A stretch of 64,000 nt of DNA from Nocardia amikacinitolerans NBRC 108937 (GTDB lineage: Bacteria; Actinomycetota; Actinomycetes; Mycobacteriales; Mycobacteriaceae). The stretch's first letter is position 1. Each line of letters starts with the position of its first letter. A program made the translations under genes and the position numbers. The DNA lies in assembly GCF_001612615.1 (NCBI RefSeq), contig NZ_BDAU01000011.1, positions 1 to 64,000 of the forward strand. The letters are read 5' to 3'. Below the pieces are notes generated by a model. That model was not told the origin of the DNA. It worked only from the letters and a program-made list of their open reading frames with translations, and did no database searches. Shown here piece after piece: positions 54,951-64,000 of this stretch.

Positions 54951-55016
54951 TGCTTTTCCCGGCAGTGAGAACGTCCGCAATGTTCCACCGGGGCTTCGGG
55001 TTTGGAGTGCGACACC

Positions 55017-56852
55017 TCAGAAGGCGGCTTCGTCGAGTTCCATGATCGCGGTATCGATCTCCGACAGGACAGCTCGATCAGCGCTCAGTCGCGGCAGTAC
55101 TGTCTTCGCGAAGAAGGACGCGACCGCCATCTTGCCTTCGTAGAAGGCGCGGTCGGCGCCGCCGTTGCCGGAATCCAGCACCGTGACGGCGATCTCGGCA
55201 CCGACGAGCAGCCGCCATCCGACCAGCAGGTCGCCGACGGCGAGGAGGAAGCGCACGGATTCCAGGCCGATCTTGTACAGCTCGGTCGGGTTCTCCTGCG
55301 CGTCGAGCAGGTGCTGGGTGAGTCGGCCCGCCATGGCCTGCACGTCACCCAGGGCGGTGGCGAGCAAAATCTTCTCGGCCTTCATGCGGTCGTGGTCGAC
55401 GGTGGATTCCGCTGTCTCCCTGACCTTTCCGGCGATATGGGCCAGTGCGACGCCGCGGTCGCGGGCGATCTTGCGGAAGAAGAAGTCCTGCGCCTGGATG
55501 GCGGTGGTGCCCTCGTAGAGCGAGTCGATCTTGGCGTCGCGGATGTACTGCTCGATCGGGTAGTCCTGGAGGAAGCCGGAGCCGCCGAAGGTCTGCAGCG
55601 ATTCGGTGAGGCATTGGTAGGCGCGCTCGGAGCCGACGCCTTTGACGATCGGCAGCAGTAGATCGTTGACCCGTGCGGCGAGCTCGGCATCCGCGCCGGA
55701 GACATGCTGGGCGACAACGGGATCCTGGTGAGCCGCGGTGAACAGATAGATCGAGCGCAGTCCCTCGGCATAGGCCTTCTGCGTCATCAGGGAGCGGCGC
55801 ACGTCGGGATGGTGGGCGATGGTCACCCTCGGCGCGGTCTTGTTCGCCATCTCGGTGAGATCGCTGCCCTGCACGCGCTGCTTGGCGTATTCCAGCGCAT
55901 TGAGATACCCCGTCGACAGGGTCGCGATGGCCTTGGTGCCCACCATCATCCGTGCCTGCTCGATGACCTCGAACATCTGCGCGATGCCGTTGTGCACCTC
56001 GCCGACCAGCCAGCCTTTCGCCGGGATGCCGTGACCGCCGAAGGTCAATTCGCAAGTGGCGGAAGCTTTGAGGCCCATCTTGTGCTCGACGTTGGTGACG
56101 AACACACCGTTGCGTTCCCCGGGTTGCCCTGTCTGGAAATCGAAGAGGTACTTCGGCACGAGGAACAGGCTCAACCCCCTGGTACCGGGATCGGCGCCCT
56201 CGGGGCGTGCCAGCACCTGATGGACGATGTTCTCGAACAGGTCGTCGGAGTCGGCGGAGGTGATGAAGCGCTTGACGCCCTCGATGTGCCAGGAGCCGTC
56301 CTCTTGCCGGATCGCTTTGGTGCGGCCCGCGCCGACGTCGGATCCGGCGTCGGGTTCGGTCAGCACCATGGTGGCGCCCCAATTTCGTTGTACCGCAAGC
56401 GCGGCCCAACGGCGTTGTTCTTCGGTGCCGATGCCGTCGATGATGTCGGCCATGTTGGGTCCGGCCGCGTACATGAACGCGGCAGGCTGCGCGCCGAGCA
56501 CGAATTCGCTGATGGCCCAACTCAACATGCGCGGGGCGGGAACGCCGCCGAGCTCCTCGGCTTTGCCGACGCGCCACCACTCGCCGTCGTACCAGGCGCG
56601 CACCGACCGCTTGAACGCGTCGGGCAATCGCACCGAATGGGTCGCCGGATCGAAGACCGGCGGATTGCGGTCGGTCTCGGCGAAGGAATCGGCGACCGGC
56701 CCTTCGGCGAGCCGCGCGGCTTCGGTCAGCATCGTCCGCGCGGTCTCGCCGTCCAGGTCGCCGAAGGCTCCGGTGCGCAGAATCTCGGCGAGGCCGAATA
56801 CCTCGAAGAGGTTGAACTCCAGGTCCCTGATATTGCTCTTGTAGTGCCCCAC
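55017..56852 (-). CDS. fadE5: Acyl-CoA dehydrogenase FadE5
   Basis: This 611-residue flavoenzyme has the same length as M. tuberculosis FadE5 and a closely matching pattern as I recall it. Examples are [95 protein letters not shown] and the end IMELDEAAF. It oxidises acyl-CoA to enoyl-CoA with FAD; FadE5 accepts a broad chain range. GTG 56852 gives the family start; the 21 extra residues of the ATG 56915 frame are not homologous. It appears monocistronic. Confidence 0.93.
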   Translation of the reverse strand: MGHYKSNIRDLEFNLFEVFGLAEILRTGAFGDLDGETARTMLTEAARLAEGPVADSFAETDRNPPVFDPATHSVRLPDAFKRSVRAWYDGEWWRVGKAEELGGVPAPRMLSWAISEFVLGAQPAAFMYAAGPNMADIIDGIGTEEQRRWAALAVQRNWGATMVLTEPDAGSDVGAGRTKAIRQEDGSWHIEGVKRFITSADSDDLFENIVHQVLARPEGADPGTRGLSLFLVPKYLFDFQTGQPGERNGVFVTNVEHKMGLKASATCELTFGGHGIPAKGWLVGEVHNGIAQMFEVIEQARMMVGTKAIATLSTGYLNALEYAKQRVQGSDLTEMANKTAPRVTIAHHPDVRRSLMTQKAYAEGLRSIYLFTAAHQDPVVAQHVSGADAELAARVNDLLLPIVKGVGSERAYQCLTESLQTFGGSGFLQDYPIEQYIRDAKIDSLYEGTTAIQAQDFFFRKIARDRGVALAHIAGKVRETAESTVDHDRMKAEKILLATALGDVQAMAGRLTQHLLDAQENPTELYKIGLESVRFLLAVGDLLVGWRLLVGAEIAVTVLDSGNGGADRAFYEGKMAVASFFAKTVLPRLSADRAVLSEIDTAIMELDEAAF

Positions 56853-57580
56853 CGGCCCTGCCCTTCCGACGATCCTCGGTCTTGTTACCGAGATGTGCTG
56901 GGCGCATGTGATCACGCCCAGCCGAATTCTGGCAGGCGGGAACCTCGCGAGGCAGTCGTAAGTGATTGGCTATTAAGGAGCATCACTTGTAACCGCTACG
57001 CGAACCAAAGGAGTACCTCTCGGTGTTCGGAACGGGGGTCGATGTATACGGCCGTGCCGCACGAGGACCCATCATCTGCCGCCGCGAGTACCGGCGTCGG
57101 ACTGTGGCGAACGAAGTGGTGGGCGGTTGCGAATTCACCGCGAGATGTATCGGCGCCGCGCAGGGGAGAGCGCGGGGCTCAGCGTAGCCATGTCCGATCA
57201 TGACAGGCGTTAGCCAGCCTATTGCTATCTTCTCCGACCGGCCGTTCATCGGTGGGTCGGGGGACACTTCGTGCCAGGTTACGGTCGTATTGACCTTGTG
57301 GCAAGATCCTGCGCTATATTTGCTGCGAGACGCTGTATCGTATCCAAAACTGTGACCTCAGTCCTGGGCCGCTGGCCGCAGGTGACCTGACAATGGGGCG
57401 GATGACGGAGACGTCCGGCCGGTGAGACGCTGTCGGCGATCGGGTGCCGATCGCCATGATTTTCCTGAGCATGCATTCCGGTTGTCGTAACCATGTTGCA
57501 AACTTCTAACAATCCGATATAGGCAACCTTACGGCAATACAACTGAGCTCCTGAAATGAACGATATCGTCGGAGGTCGAA
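56853..57580. other. Long intergenic region upstream of the NRPS
   Basis: This 728-bp divergent region between fadE5 and the NRPS shows no convincing gene; frames here are shadow-like. From about 57270 to 57550 it is noticeably less GC-rich than the surrounding genes. It contains AT-rich patches (GCTATATTTGC; ATCCGATATAGG) suitable for promoters. No clear iron box was found. Confidence 0.6.
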
Positions 57581-60500
57581 ATGGGCCGAAAGCGTGGCAT
57601 CGATGACAGTCGGGACAGTTCGAAACGGTCGGATATCAGCTCATTCCGTTCTTCCGAGGACCCGGATTCGGGGGAGGATTCCGGGGCGCACGCCAACGGC
57701 AATGGACCCGCGCGGCATCCGTCGCCCGACATCCTTCCACTGACCGCGGCCCAGCGGGGAATCTGGTTCGCCCAGCACCTAGCGGAATCGTCGCCGATAT
57801 CCGTGGCCCAATACGTCGAGATCGCAGGCGAGCTGGACGCGGAATTGCTCGCCGAGGCGTGCCGAACCGCCGGTCGTGAGTTCGGCTCCGGGCATATGCG
57901 CCTGATCGAGGTCGATGGAGAGCCGCGTCAGTTCATCGACGAGGAACGCGGCGGTCGGGTGTCGGTCGTGGACTTGCGCCGGCACGCGGATCCGGTTGCG
58001 ACCGCGCACGAAATCATGGTTCAGGACTATTCCGCACCGCTGGACCTGCTGCATGACGACCTGATGGTGTGCATTGTCTTCCAGGTCGGCGCGAATCATT
58101 TCCTCTGGTATCAGCGGGCGCACCATATCGCGCTGGACGGATTCGCCGCGGTATCCATGCTGCACCGGATCACCGAGCTGTACAACGCGTGGGTGAGGTC
58201 CGAGGAAGCACCGCCGTGCGCGGCGCAGGACTTGGCGGTCGTCGTAGAGCAGGACCTGGCGTATCGGGGCTCGGAGCGTTTCGAGAACGACCGCAGATAC
58301 TGGTCGGAGCATTTGGCGGGCGCTCCTCCCGTCGTCGGCCTGTCCAGTCGCACGGGCAAGGCCACGATTCATCCGACGCTGGTGAGCACCGAATTACCGG
58401 AGGCCACAGCGCATCTGCTGGAAAGCGTCGTGCACGGGCACGGACCGAGTGTGACACCGACCATTGTCGCGGCGTTCGCCGCTTATCTCGCGCGGATGAC
58501 CGGGAGCGACGAAGTCTTACTGAGCCTTCCGGTTTCGGGTAGGCACTCCGCCGTGCTGCGCCGTTCCGGGGGAATGGTGGCGAATGTCGTCCCGCTGCGC
58601 GTGCGGGTCGCGGGCCGCAGCGTGGGTGAGCTGATCGCCGCTGTGCTGAGCGAGTTGACGAGTGCGCTTCGGCGGCAACGTTATCGCCAAGAGGACATAT
58701 TCCGCGATATGGGGATCGCGCGCGACGAAGCGGCATCCTTCGGGCCCGCCGTGAACCTCATGATGGTCGAGAACGAGGTCGTGCTCGGCGACACGACCGG
58801 CCGCCTGCATGTTCTGACTTCGGGCCCGACCGCCGACCTTTTCGTCAATATCTATCCGGGCGCGGGTAAAGACAGTACGCATATCGACTTCCAGGGCAAT
58901 CCGAATGCCTATAGCCTCGAGGAACTCTCGGGTCACCATCGCCGGTTCCTCATGTTTCTGCACGAGTTCCTGGCCGGGGGAGCGGGATGTCCGATCAGTA
59001 GTCTGCCGCTGCTGGAAGCGCAGGAACGGTCCGCGCTGCTACCGGTGCGGGGTCCCGGCGGGGTCGAAACACGGCTGCTTCCAGAGATTCTGAGCGAGAG
59101 CGCGAGCCGGAATCGCGATGCCTGCGCGATCGCCTCGGGCGGGCAGACCATGACATATGGCGAGCTGGACAGCAGATCCTCCCGATTGGCCCGGCATCTG
59201 ACGACTCTGGGTTGTGGACCGGAGACGGCGGTGGCGATCATGTTGCCCCGCTCGGTCGAATCGGTCGTGGCGACGTGGGCGATCGCGAAATGCGGTGCGG
59301 CGTTCGTCCAATTGGACCCCGAGTATCCGCCGAAGCGGACAGACCACATCATCGCCGACAGCGGTGCGAGAGTGGCGATCACGGTCGATGCCCTGCGCGG
59401 GCGGCTCCCGCGCGAGATACATCGTGTGGTTCTCGACGACCCCGCGACGCCGAGGGCATGCGACGCTGCGGACAAGCCGATCTCCGACGACGACCGTCTC
59501 CGCCCACTACGGCCGTCCAACGTCGCCTATATCACCTATACCTCGGGATCCACCGGACAGCCGAAGGGCGTCCAGGTCACCCACACCGGCCTCGCGAATC
59601 TCGTCACCGACCGCGCCGCCACGTATGGCATCGACCCGACATCCCGTGTGTCCTACGCACTCTCGCCCAGTTTCGACGCGTCGCTGGAGCAGTTTCTGAT
59701 CTGCTTCGCGAGCGGATCCACGTTGGTGATCGTGCCGCCCGAGGTGACCGGCGGTGCGCCGCTCACGCGGCTGCTCGCCGACGAGCGGGTGACCCACCTG
59801 ACGCTGACCCCGACGATGCTGGCGACCGTGGACCCCCAGCCGTTGACCGACTTGCGAGTGGTGGTGGTCGGTGGCGATGTATGTCCGCCGCACGTCATCG
59901 AGCGGTGGACCCCTTCGGTGTCCATGTACAACGAATACGGTCCCACCGAAACCACCGTGACGGCCGTCGGCGCCGTACTCGGACCCGGCCGCGCCCACAC
60001 GGTCGGTCGCCCCATTCGTGGTGTTTCGGCGGCGGTGCTTGATCGAACGCTGCAGCCGGTACCCAAGGGCACCGCGGGCGAGTTGTACCTCGCCGGACCG
60101 GGATTGGCGCGCGGATACAGCAGGCTGCCCGTCGAAACGGCCGCCCGGTTCGTCGCCGATCCGTCCGGCGATGCGGGCGAACGGATGTACCGCACCGGCG
60201 ATATCGCCCGCTGGATCGGCGACGACGCCGAGATGACGCTGGAATTGCTGGGGCGCAGCGACTTTCAGATCAAGATTCGTGGATACCGGATCGAGCCGAG
60301 TGAGATCGACGCCGCGCTCACCACACACGAGGACGTGGATCTCGCCGTCACGGTGCCGGTGTCGAACAACGTCGGCACGACCGTGCTGGCTTCCTATGTC
60401 GTTCCGGTCGGCGGCCGTCGCCTCGATCCGCTCGAACTTCAGCGCTTCGCCCGCGATTCGCTACCGCCGCATATGGTCCCGGCCGTGATCCTCGCGTTGG

Positions 60501-63500
60501 ACGCTCTCCCGACGAACGCTTTCGGCAAGGTCGATCGCCGCGCGTTGCCGCAGCCCGAATTCGGGACCGCGCCGGTCGGCCGGGCGCCGGCCACGGCTCG
60601 GGAGAAAACCGTCGCGAGGCTGTTCGCCGAGGTGCTCGGCGTGCCGCGGGTCGGGGCGGACGACAGCTTCTTCGCGCTCGGCGGCGACAGCATTCTGTCG
60701 ATCCGTCTGGTGGCGCGGGCCAAGGCCGAGGGCCTGAGTTTCTCCACCCAAGATGTGTTCGTGCACAAGACCGTTGCCGGCCTGGCTGCCACGGCGACGG
60801 AAGCCGTCGACACCCGCGAGTTGGCCGAGTTGCCCGGTGCGGGCGTGGGACCGATGCCGCTGTCGCCGATCATGCGCGCCATGCTCGATCGTGGTCACTA
60901 CGACCGGTTCGCGCAGGCCGTGCTCGTCCAGCTGCCCGAGGGGGTCGATCGAGCCGGTCTCGTGCGCGTAGTGGGATCTCTGCTGGACCGCCACGACATG
61001 TTGCGCGCGGTGCTGCGCGGCGGCGATTCGGTCGACCGGTACCTCGAGGTGCTCGATCGGGAGGCCGTCGACCCGGACGCCGCGCTCATCGACGTTCGGC
61101 TGGATCGACGCGACGCCGCCGAGGTCGACCGCCACCTGCAGAAGGCCGCGGATCGCTTGGACCCGGGCAGCGGTGTTCTCGTGCAGGCCGTCTGGATTCA
61201 GGATCGCAATCGGACCGGACCGGACCTGATGTGGCTGGTGATCCACCATCTCGCCGTCGACGCGGTGTCCTGGCGCATCATCCTCGCCGACCTCGCTCAG
61301 GCCTGGACGCAAATCTCTAGCAGCGCATCGCATTTCGGCCCGGCTGCCACGTCGTTCCGGCGCTGGGTGCACGGCCTTGTCGTGCAGGCGCCCGGAAGGC
61401 GGTCGGAGCTCCAACTGTGGAAAGACATACTCGCGGGCGGCGATCCGCTCCTCGGATCGCGCGGTCTGCTTCCGGATCGTGACGTCGGGGCCACGGCGGG
61501 CCGGGTCCGTCAGCGCATCCCGGCGGCGATCGCCGAGGCGGTGCTCACCACCATTCCGGACCGCTTCCACTGCAGTGCCAACGAACCGCTGCTCGCTGCC
61601 CTGGTACTGGCACTGGGTGAGTGGCGGCGCAGGCGCGGTTCGGCGGCGGCCGCCGGAGAGTTGATCTCGCTCGAGGGGCACGGCCGGGAGGAGCGAGCCG
61701 TGCCCGGCGCGGATCTCAGCGCCACCGTGGGCTGGTTCACCACCCGTTTCCCCGTCCGGATCCACTGGGACAACATCGATCTCGATGATGCGCTGGCCGG
61801 CGGGCCGAGCGCGGGACGCGCGATCAAGCAGGTGAAGGAGCAGCTGCGTGCGGTGCCCGACAACGGCATCGGCTATCAGATGCTGCGCTGTCTGGATTCC
61901 CAGGGGAGTGCCGAGCTCGGAGAGCTGCCCGAACCCCAGATCAGCTTCAACTATCTCGGGCGGGTGGGCGCCGGTGAACACTCGGGGCCGTGGGCGCCCA
62001 CCACCGAATTCACCGCGCTGACCGCGACGAGCGATCCGGCGATGGCGATGGCCGCCGTGCTCGACATCAACGCCATCGCCGAGGAAGGCAGCGACGGACT
62101 CGACCTCGACGCGACCTGGCAGTTCGCCTCCCAGGTGTTGAGTGGCGACGAGGTCGACGAACTCGCCGGGCTGTGGGCGCGAGCACTGGCGGCGCTGGCC
62201 GAGCACGTCCGGTCCGACACCACACCCGGATTCACACCCTCCGACTTCCCGCTCACCACCGTGTCGCAGCACGAAATCGACTGCTGGCTACGGGAATACC
62301 CGTCGATGACCGAAGTGTGGCCGCTCACCGCCCTGCAGTCCGGATTGCTTTTCCACACGATCTACGACCGGCACGGCGACGACGGCTACATCGTCCAGGC
62401 GGCGCTCACCTTCGCCGGGCCGGTGGATGGGGAGCGGATGCGGCGAGCCGCGCAGCTGCTCATCGACCGCCACGACAGCCTGCGGACCGCGTTCGTCGAG
62501 AGTGCCGAGGGGCCACGGCAGATCGTGTTGCGCGACACCCGCGTCGAGTGGAGCGAGTCGAACATCAGCGATACCGCCGAGCAGACGGAGGCACTTCGGC
62601 GACTAGCGACGGCGGCTGCGGGTCCGTTCGACCCGGCCCGCCCGCCGCTGGTGCGTTTCCATCTCGTGCGTACCGGCGCCGAGATGTTCCAGTTGCTGGT
62701 CACCAACCATCATCTGGTTCTGGACGGCTGGTCGATGCCCCTGCTGATCCACGAGTTGCTCGCGTTGTACGCCACCGATGGCGATACCGCCGAACTCGCG
62801 CCCCCGCGTTCGTACCGAGAGTATCTGCGGTGGTTGCAAACTCGGGATCGCGCCGCCGCGATCGCCGCATGGCGGGAGACGCTCGCTGGAATCGATGGTC
62901 CGACGCGGGTCGCGGGCGGGCCGGATCGGACCGCCACCGCGGACGCGGGTGAAGTCGGCCTGAACCTGGACGCCGCGACCACCGCCGCGCTTCTCGAGCT
63001 GGGCCGCTCGCACGGCGTCACCGCCAACACGGCCCTGCAGGTGGCGTGGGCATGGCTGGTGGCCGCCATGACCGGGCGGTCGGACGTGGTGTTCGGCAAT
63101 ACGATGTCGCAGCGCCCGCCGCAGCTTCCGGACATCGAGCGGATGGTCGGTCTCCTGGTCAACACGCTGCCCGTCCGGGTCCGGCTTGTGCCCGGCGAAA
63201 CCGTTGGTGACCTGCTCGTCCGGGTGCAATCCGAGCAGGCCGCGATGTTGGATCATCAGCACATCGGTCTGGCGGAGCTGCAACGGGCCGTCGGTATCAC
63301 CGACATGTTCGACACCGCGACCGTACTCGAGTCCTATCCACTCGGCCGAGAACTGCTGGCACGCAATCTTTCCGCCGCCGGATTGCGGCTGGTCGAGATC
63401 GACGCGCACGACGCGACGCCGTATCCGCTGAGTTTGCAGGTGACCCCGCCGCGTTCTGGCCGCGACGGACGATCGGTCGCCGACGAGCCCGGCACTTACA

Positions 63501-64000
63501 CGGTGACACTGAAATTCGCCACCGATCGATTCGATGCGGACGACGCCCGCACTCTGCTCGAACGGTTCGAGCTGCTGCTCAGGCAGGTCGTCACGGATCC
63601 CGGCCGGAAGGTCATCGCGATCTCCCCCTGCCGGGAATCCGAACGCGCGGAGCTGCTTACGGTACGCGGCGAGGATTCGGCCGCGCCGCACGTGCTGCGC
63701 GACATTCTGTGGGGGACCGCGCGGAGGCACCCGGATGCCGTGGCTGTCCGGTGCGGTGACACCGCGTGGACCTATCGCGAGCTGGAGCGTCGCGCCGACG
63801 CGTTCGCTCGTCTGCTTGCGGGCCACGGTGCGCGCGCCGAGTCGATCGTCGCGGTGGCCGTGCCCCGTTCGGCCGAACTGGTCGTCGCGATCTGGGCGGT
63901 GGCGAAGACCGGCGCGGCCTTCCTGCCGTTGGATCCCGACAATCCCGCCGCGCGGATCGGGGAGTTGTTGTCCGATTCGCGTGCACGTCTCGGTGTTACC
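57581..64000 (+). CDS. Non-ribosomal peptide synthetase (partial, runs off the window)
   Basis: The 2140 residues present give C-A-T-E-C-A(partial). The first C domain has RAHHIALDG (HHxxxDG, residues about 185-191). A1 has MTYGEL (524-529), [11 protein letters not shown] (about 652-662) and NEYGPTETT. The T domain is [12 protein letters not shown] with Ser1037. The E domain has [11 protein letters not shown] (1221-1231), so the first residue becomes D-configured. The second C domain has [10 protein letters not shown] (His1710, 1711). A2 begins near 2040. GGAGGTCGAAATG fixes the ATG. A1 pocket residues read about D-A-E-T-V-G-E-V-T, whose two acidic positions suggest a basic or polar amino acid. 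The N-terminal 50 residues are hydrophilic and disordered. Confidence 0.93.
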   Translation, partial: MGRKRGIDDSRDSSKRSDISSFRSSEDPDSGEDSGAHANGNGPARHPSPDILPLTAAQRGIWFAQHLAESSPISVAQYVEIAGELDAELLAEACRTAGREFGSGHMRLIEVDGEPRQFIDEERGGRVSVVDLRRHADPVATAHEIMVQDYSAPLDLLHDDLMVCIVFQVGANHFLWYQRAHHIALDGFAAVSMLHRITELYNAWVRSEEAPPCAAQDLAVVVEQDLAYRGSERFENDRRYWSEHLAGAPPVVGLSSRTGKATIHPTLVSTELPEATAHLLESVVHGHGPSVTPTIVAAFAAYLARMTGSDEVLLSLPVSGRHSAVLRRSGGMVANVVPLRVRVAGRSVGELIAAVLSELTSALRRQRYRQEDIFRDMGIARDEAASFGPAVNLMMVENEVVLGDTTGRLHVLTSGPTADLFVNIYPGAGKDSTHIDFQGNPNAYSLEELSGHHRRFLMFLHEFLAGGAGCPISSLPLLEAQERSALLPVRGPGGVETRLLPEILSESASRNRDACAIASGGQTMTYGELDSRSSRLARHLTTLGCGPETAVAIMLPRSVESVVATWAIAKCGAAFVQLDPEYPPKRTDHIIADSGARVAITVDALRGRLPREIHRVVLDDPATPRACDAADKPISDDDRLRPLRPSNVAYITYTSGSTGQPKGVQVTHTGLANLVTDRAATYGIDPTSRVSYALSPSFDASLEQFLICFASGSTLVIVPPEVTGGAPLTRLLADERVTHLTLTPTMLATVDPQPLTDLRVVVVGGDVCPPHVIERWTPSVSMYNEYGPTETTVTAVGAVLGPGRAHTVGRPIRGVSAAVLDRTLQPVPKGTAGELYLAGPGLARGYSRLPVETAARFVADPSGDAGERMYRTGDIARWIGDDAEMTLELLGRSDFQIKIRGYRIEPSEIDAALTTHEDVDLAVTVPVSNNVGTTVLASYVVPVGGRRLDPLELQRFARDSLPPHMVPAVILALDALPTNAFGKVDRRALPQPEFGTAPVGRAPATAREKTVARLFAEVLGVPRVGADDSFFALGGDSILSIRLVARAKAEGLSFSTQDVFVHKTVAGLAATATEAVDTRELAELPGAGVGPMPLSPIMRAMLDRGHYDRFAQAVLVQLPEGVDRAGLVRVVGSLLDRHDMLRAVLRGGDSVDRYLEVLDREAVDPDAALIDVRLDRRDAAEVDRHLQKAADRLDPGSGVLVQAVWIQDRNRTGPDLMWLVIHHLAVDAVSWRIILADLAQAWTQISSSASHFGPAATSFRRWVHGLVVQAPGRRSELQLWKDILAGGDPLLGSRGLLPDRDVGATAGRVRQRIPAAIAEAVLTTIPDRFHCSANEPLLAALVLALGEWRRRRGSAAAAGELISLEGHGREERAVPGADLSATVGWFTTRFPVRIHWDNIDLDDALAGGPSAGRAIKQVKEQLRAVPDNGIGYQMLRCLDSQGSAELGELPEPQISFNYLGRVGAGEHSGPWAPTTEFTALTATSDPAMAMAAVLDINAIAEEGSDGLDLDATWQFASQVLSGDEVDELAGLWARALAALAEHVRSDTTPGFTPSDFPLTTVSQHEIDCWLREYPSMTEVWPLTALQSGLLFHTIYDRHGDDGYIVQAALTFAGPVDGERMRRAAQLLIDRHDSLRTAFVESAEGPRQIVLRDTRVEWSESNISDTAEQTEALRRLATAAAGPFDPARPPLVRFHLVRTGAEMFQLLVTNHHLVLDGWSMPLLIHELLALYATDGDTAELAPPRSYREYLRWLQTRDRAAAIAAWRETLAGIDGPTRVAGGPDRTATADAGEVGLNLDAATTAALLELGRSHGVTANTALQVAWAWLVAAMTGRSDVVFGNTMSQRPPQLPDIERMVGLLVNTLPVRVRLVPGETVGDLLVRVQSEQAAMLDHQHIGLAELQRAVGITDMFDTATVLESYPLGRELLARNLSAAGLRLVEIDAHDATPYPLSLQVTPPRSGRDGRSVADEPGTYTVTLKFATDRFDADDARTLLERFELLLRQVVTDPGRKVIAISPCRESERAELLTVRGEDSAAPHVLRDILWGTARRHPDAVAVRCGDTAWTYRELERRADAFARLLAGHGARAESIVAVAVPRSAELVVAIWAVAKTGAAFLPLDPDNPAARIGELLSDSRARLGVT

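Noticed and set aside
57500..57540. AT-rich stretch resembling an IdeR iron box half (AGGCAACCTTAC).
   Set aside because: Too few matches to the IdeR consensus on both arms to support iron control.
60461..62272. 603-aa minus-strand open frame opposite the NRPS.
   Set aside because: The plus-strand frame carries intact A, T and E motifs; this is its shadow.

Overview
The window is high-GC actinobacterial DNA and most likely comes from a mycolic-acid bacterium close to Nocardia. It has two MspA-type mycomembrane porins, a wax-ester/diacylglycerol acyltransferase, a FadE5-type acyl-CoA dehydrogenase, a DosR/DosS pair, a furA-katG pair and the start of an NRPS. GTG/TTG starts and leaderless-looking starts are common. 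No rRNA, tRNA, CRISPR array, IS element or phage gene was seen.

Region 1 (1-9.9 kb) is a hydroxycinnamate (ferulate/p-coumarate) module. A MarR regulator, a hydroxycinnamoyl-CoA hydratase-lyase and a CoA ligase face a divergent vanillin-type aldehyde dehydrogenase. Further on, an amidohydrolase, an MHS-type transporter and two MspA porins lie in a row, divergent from an IclR regulator. Two different palindromes each occur in both halves and suggest one regulon. A 640-bp non-coding stretch with several tandem repeats separates the halves.

Region 2 (9.9-13.6 kb) holds a winged-helix regulator with a membrane protein, a WS/DGAT, and a patch of decayed genes (a frameshifted MmyB-like regulator and a methyltransferase tail). 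Region 3 (13.6-19.3 kb) is a gas/redox-sensing group: NsrR with its box, flavohaemoglobin Hmp, a PAS-ANTAR protein, and DosS/DosR.

Region 4 (19.3-29.8 kb) has TetR units with clear palindromic operators, a secreted M13 metallopeptidase, a MerR/Hsp20 divergon, small conserved proteins, a P-loop protein and an SDR. Region 5 (29.8-38.4 kb) carries katG-furA, a secreted TAP-type hydrolase, a secreted GH1 glycosidase, an L,D-transpeptidase, an Imm5-like protein, a DUF2945 protein and a fasciclin lipoprotein.

Region 6 (38.4-51.3 kb) starts with a LitR/CarH-type MerR-B12 photoregulator. Its putative operator recurs upstream of a neighbouring SDR-DUF2867 gene. Then come a metallophosphoesterase, an orphan trpB, a copper-type operon (CsoR/RicR-like box, His-rich protein, MFS with a His-containing tail), an ArsR with a broken SRPBCC partner, a methyltransferase, and an MFS/ArsR-rhodanese divergon. 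Region 7 (51.3-64 kb) has a large SARP-like AAA regulator, a cold-shock protein, fadE5, a 728-bp intergenic stretch and the first 2140 residues of an NRPS (C-A-T-E-C-A...), cut by the window end.
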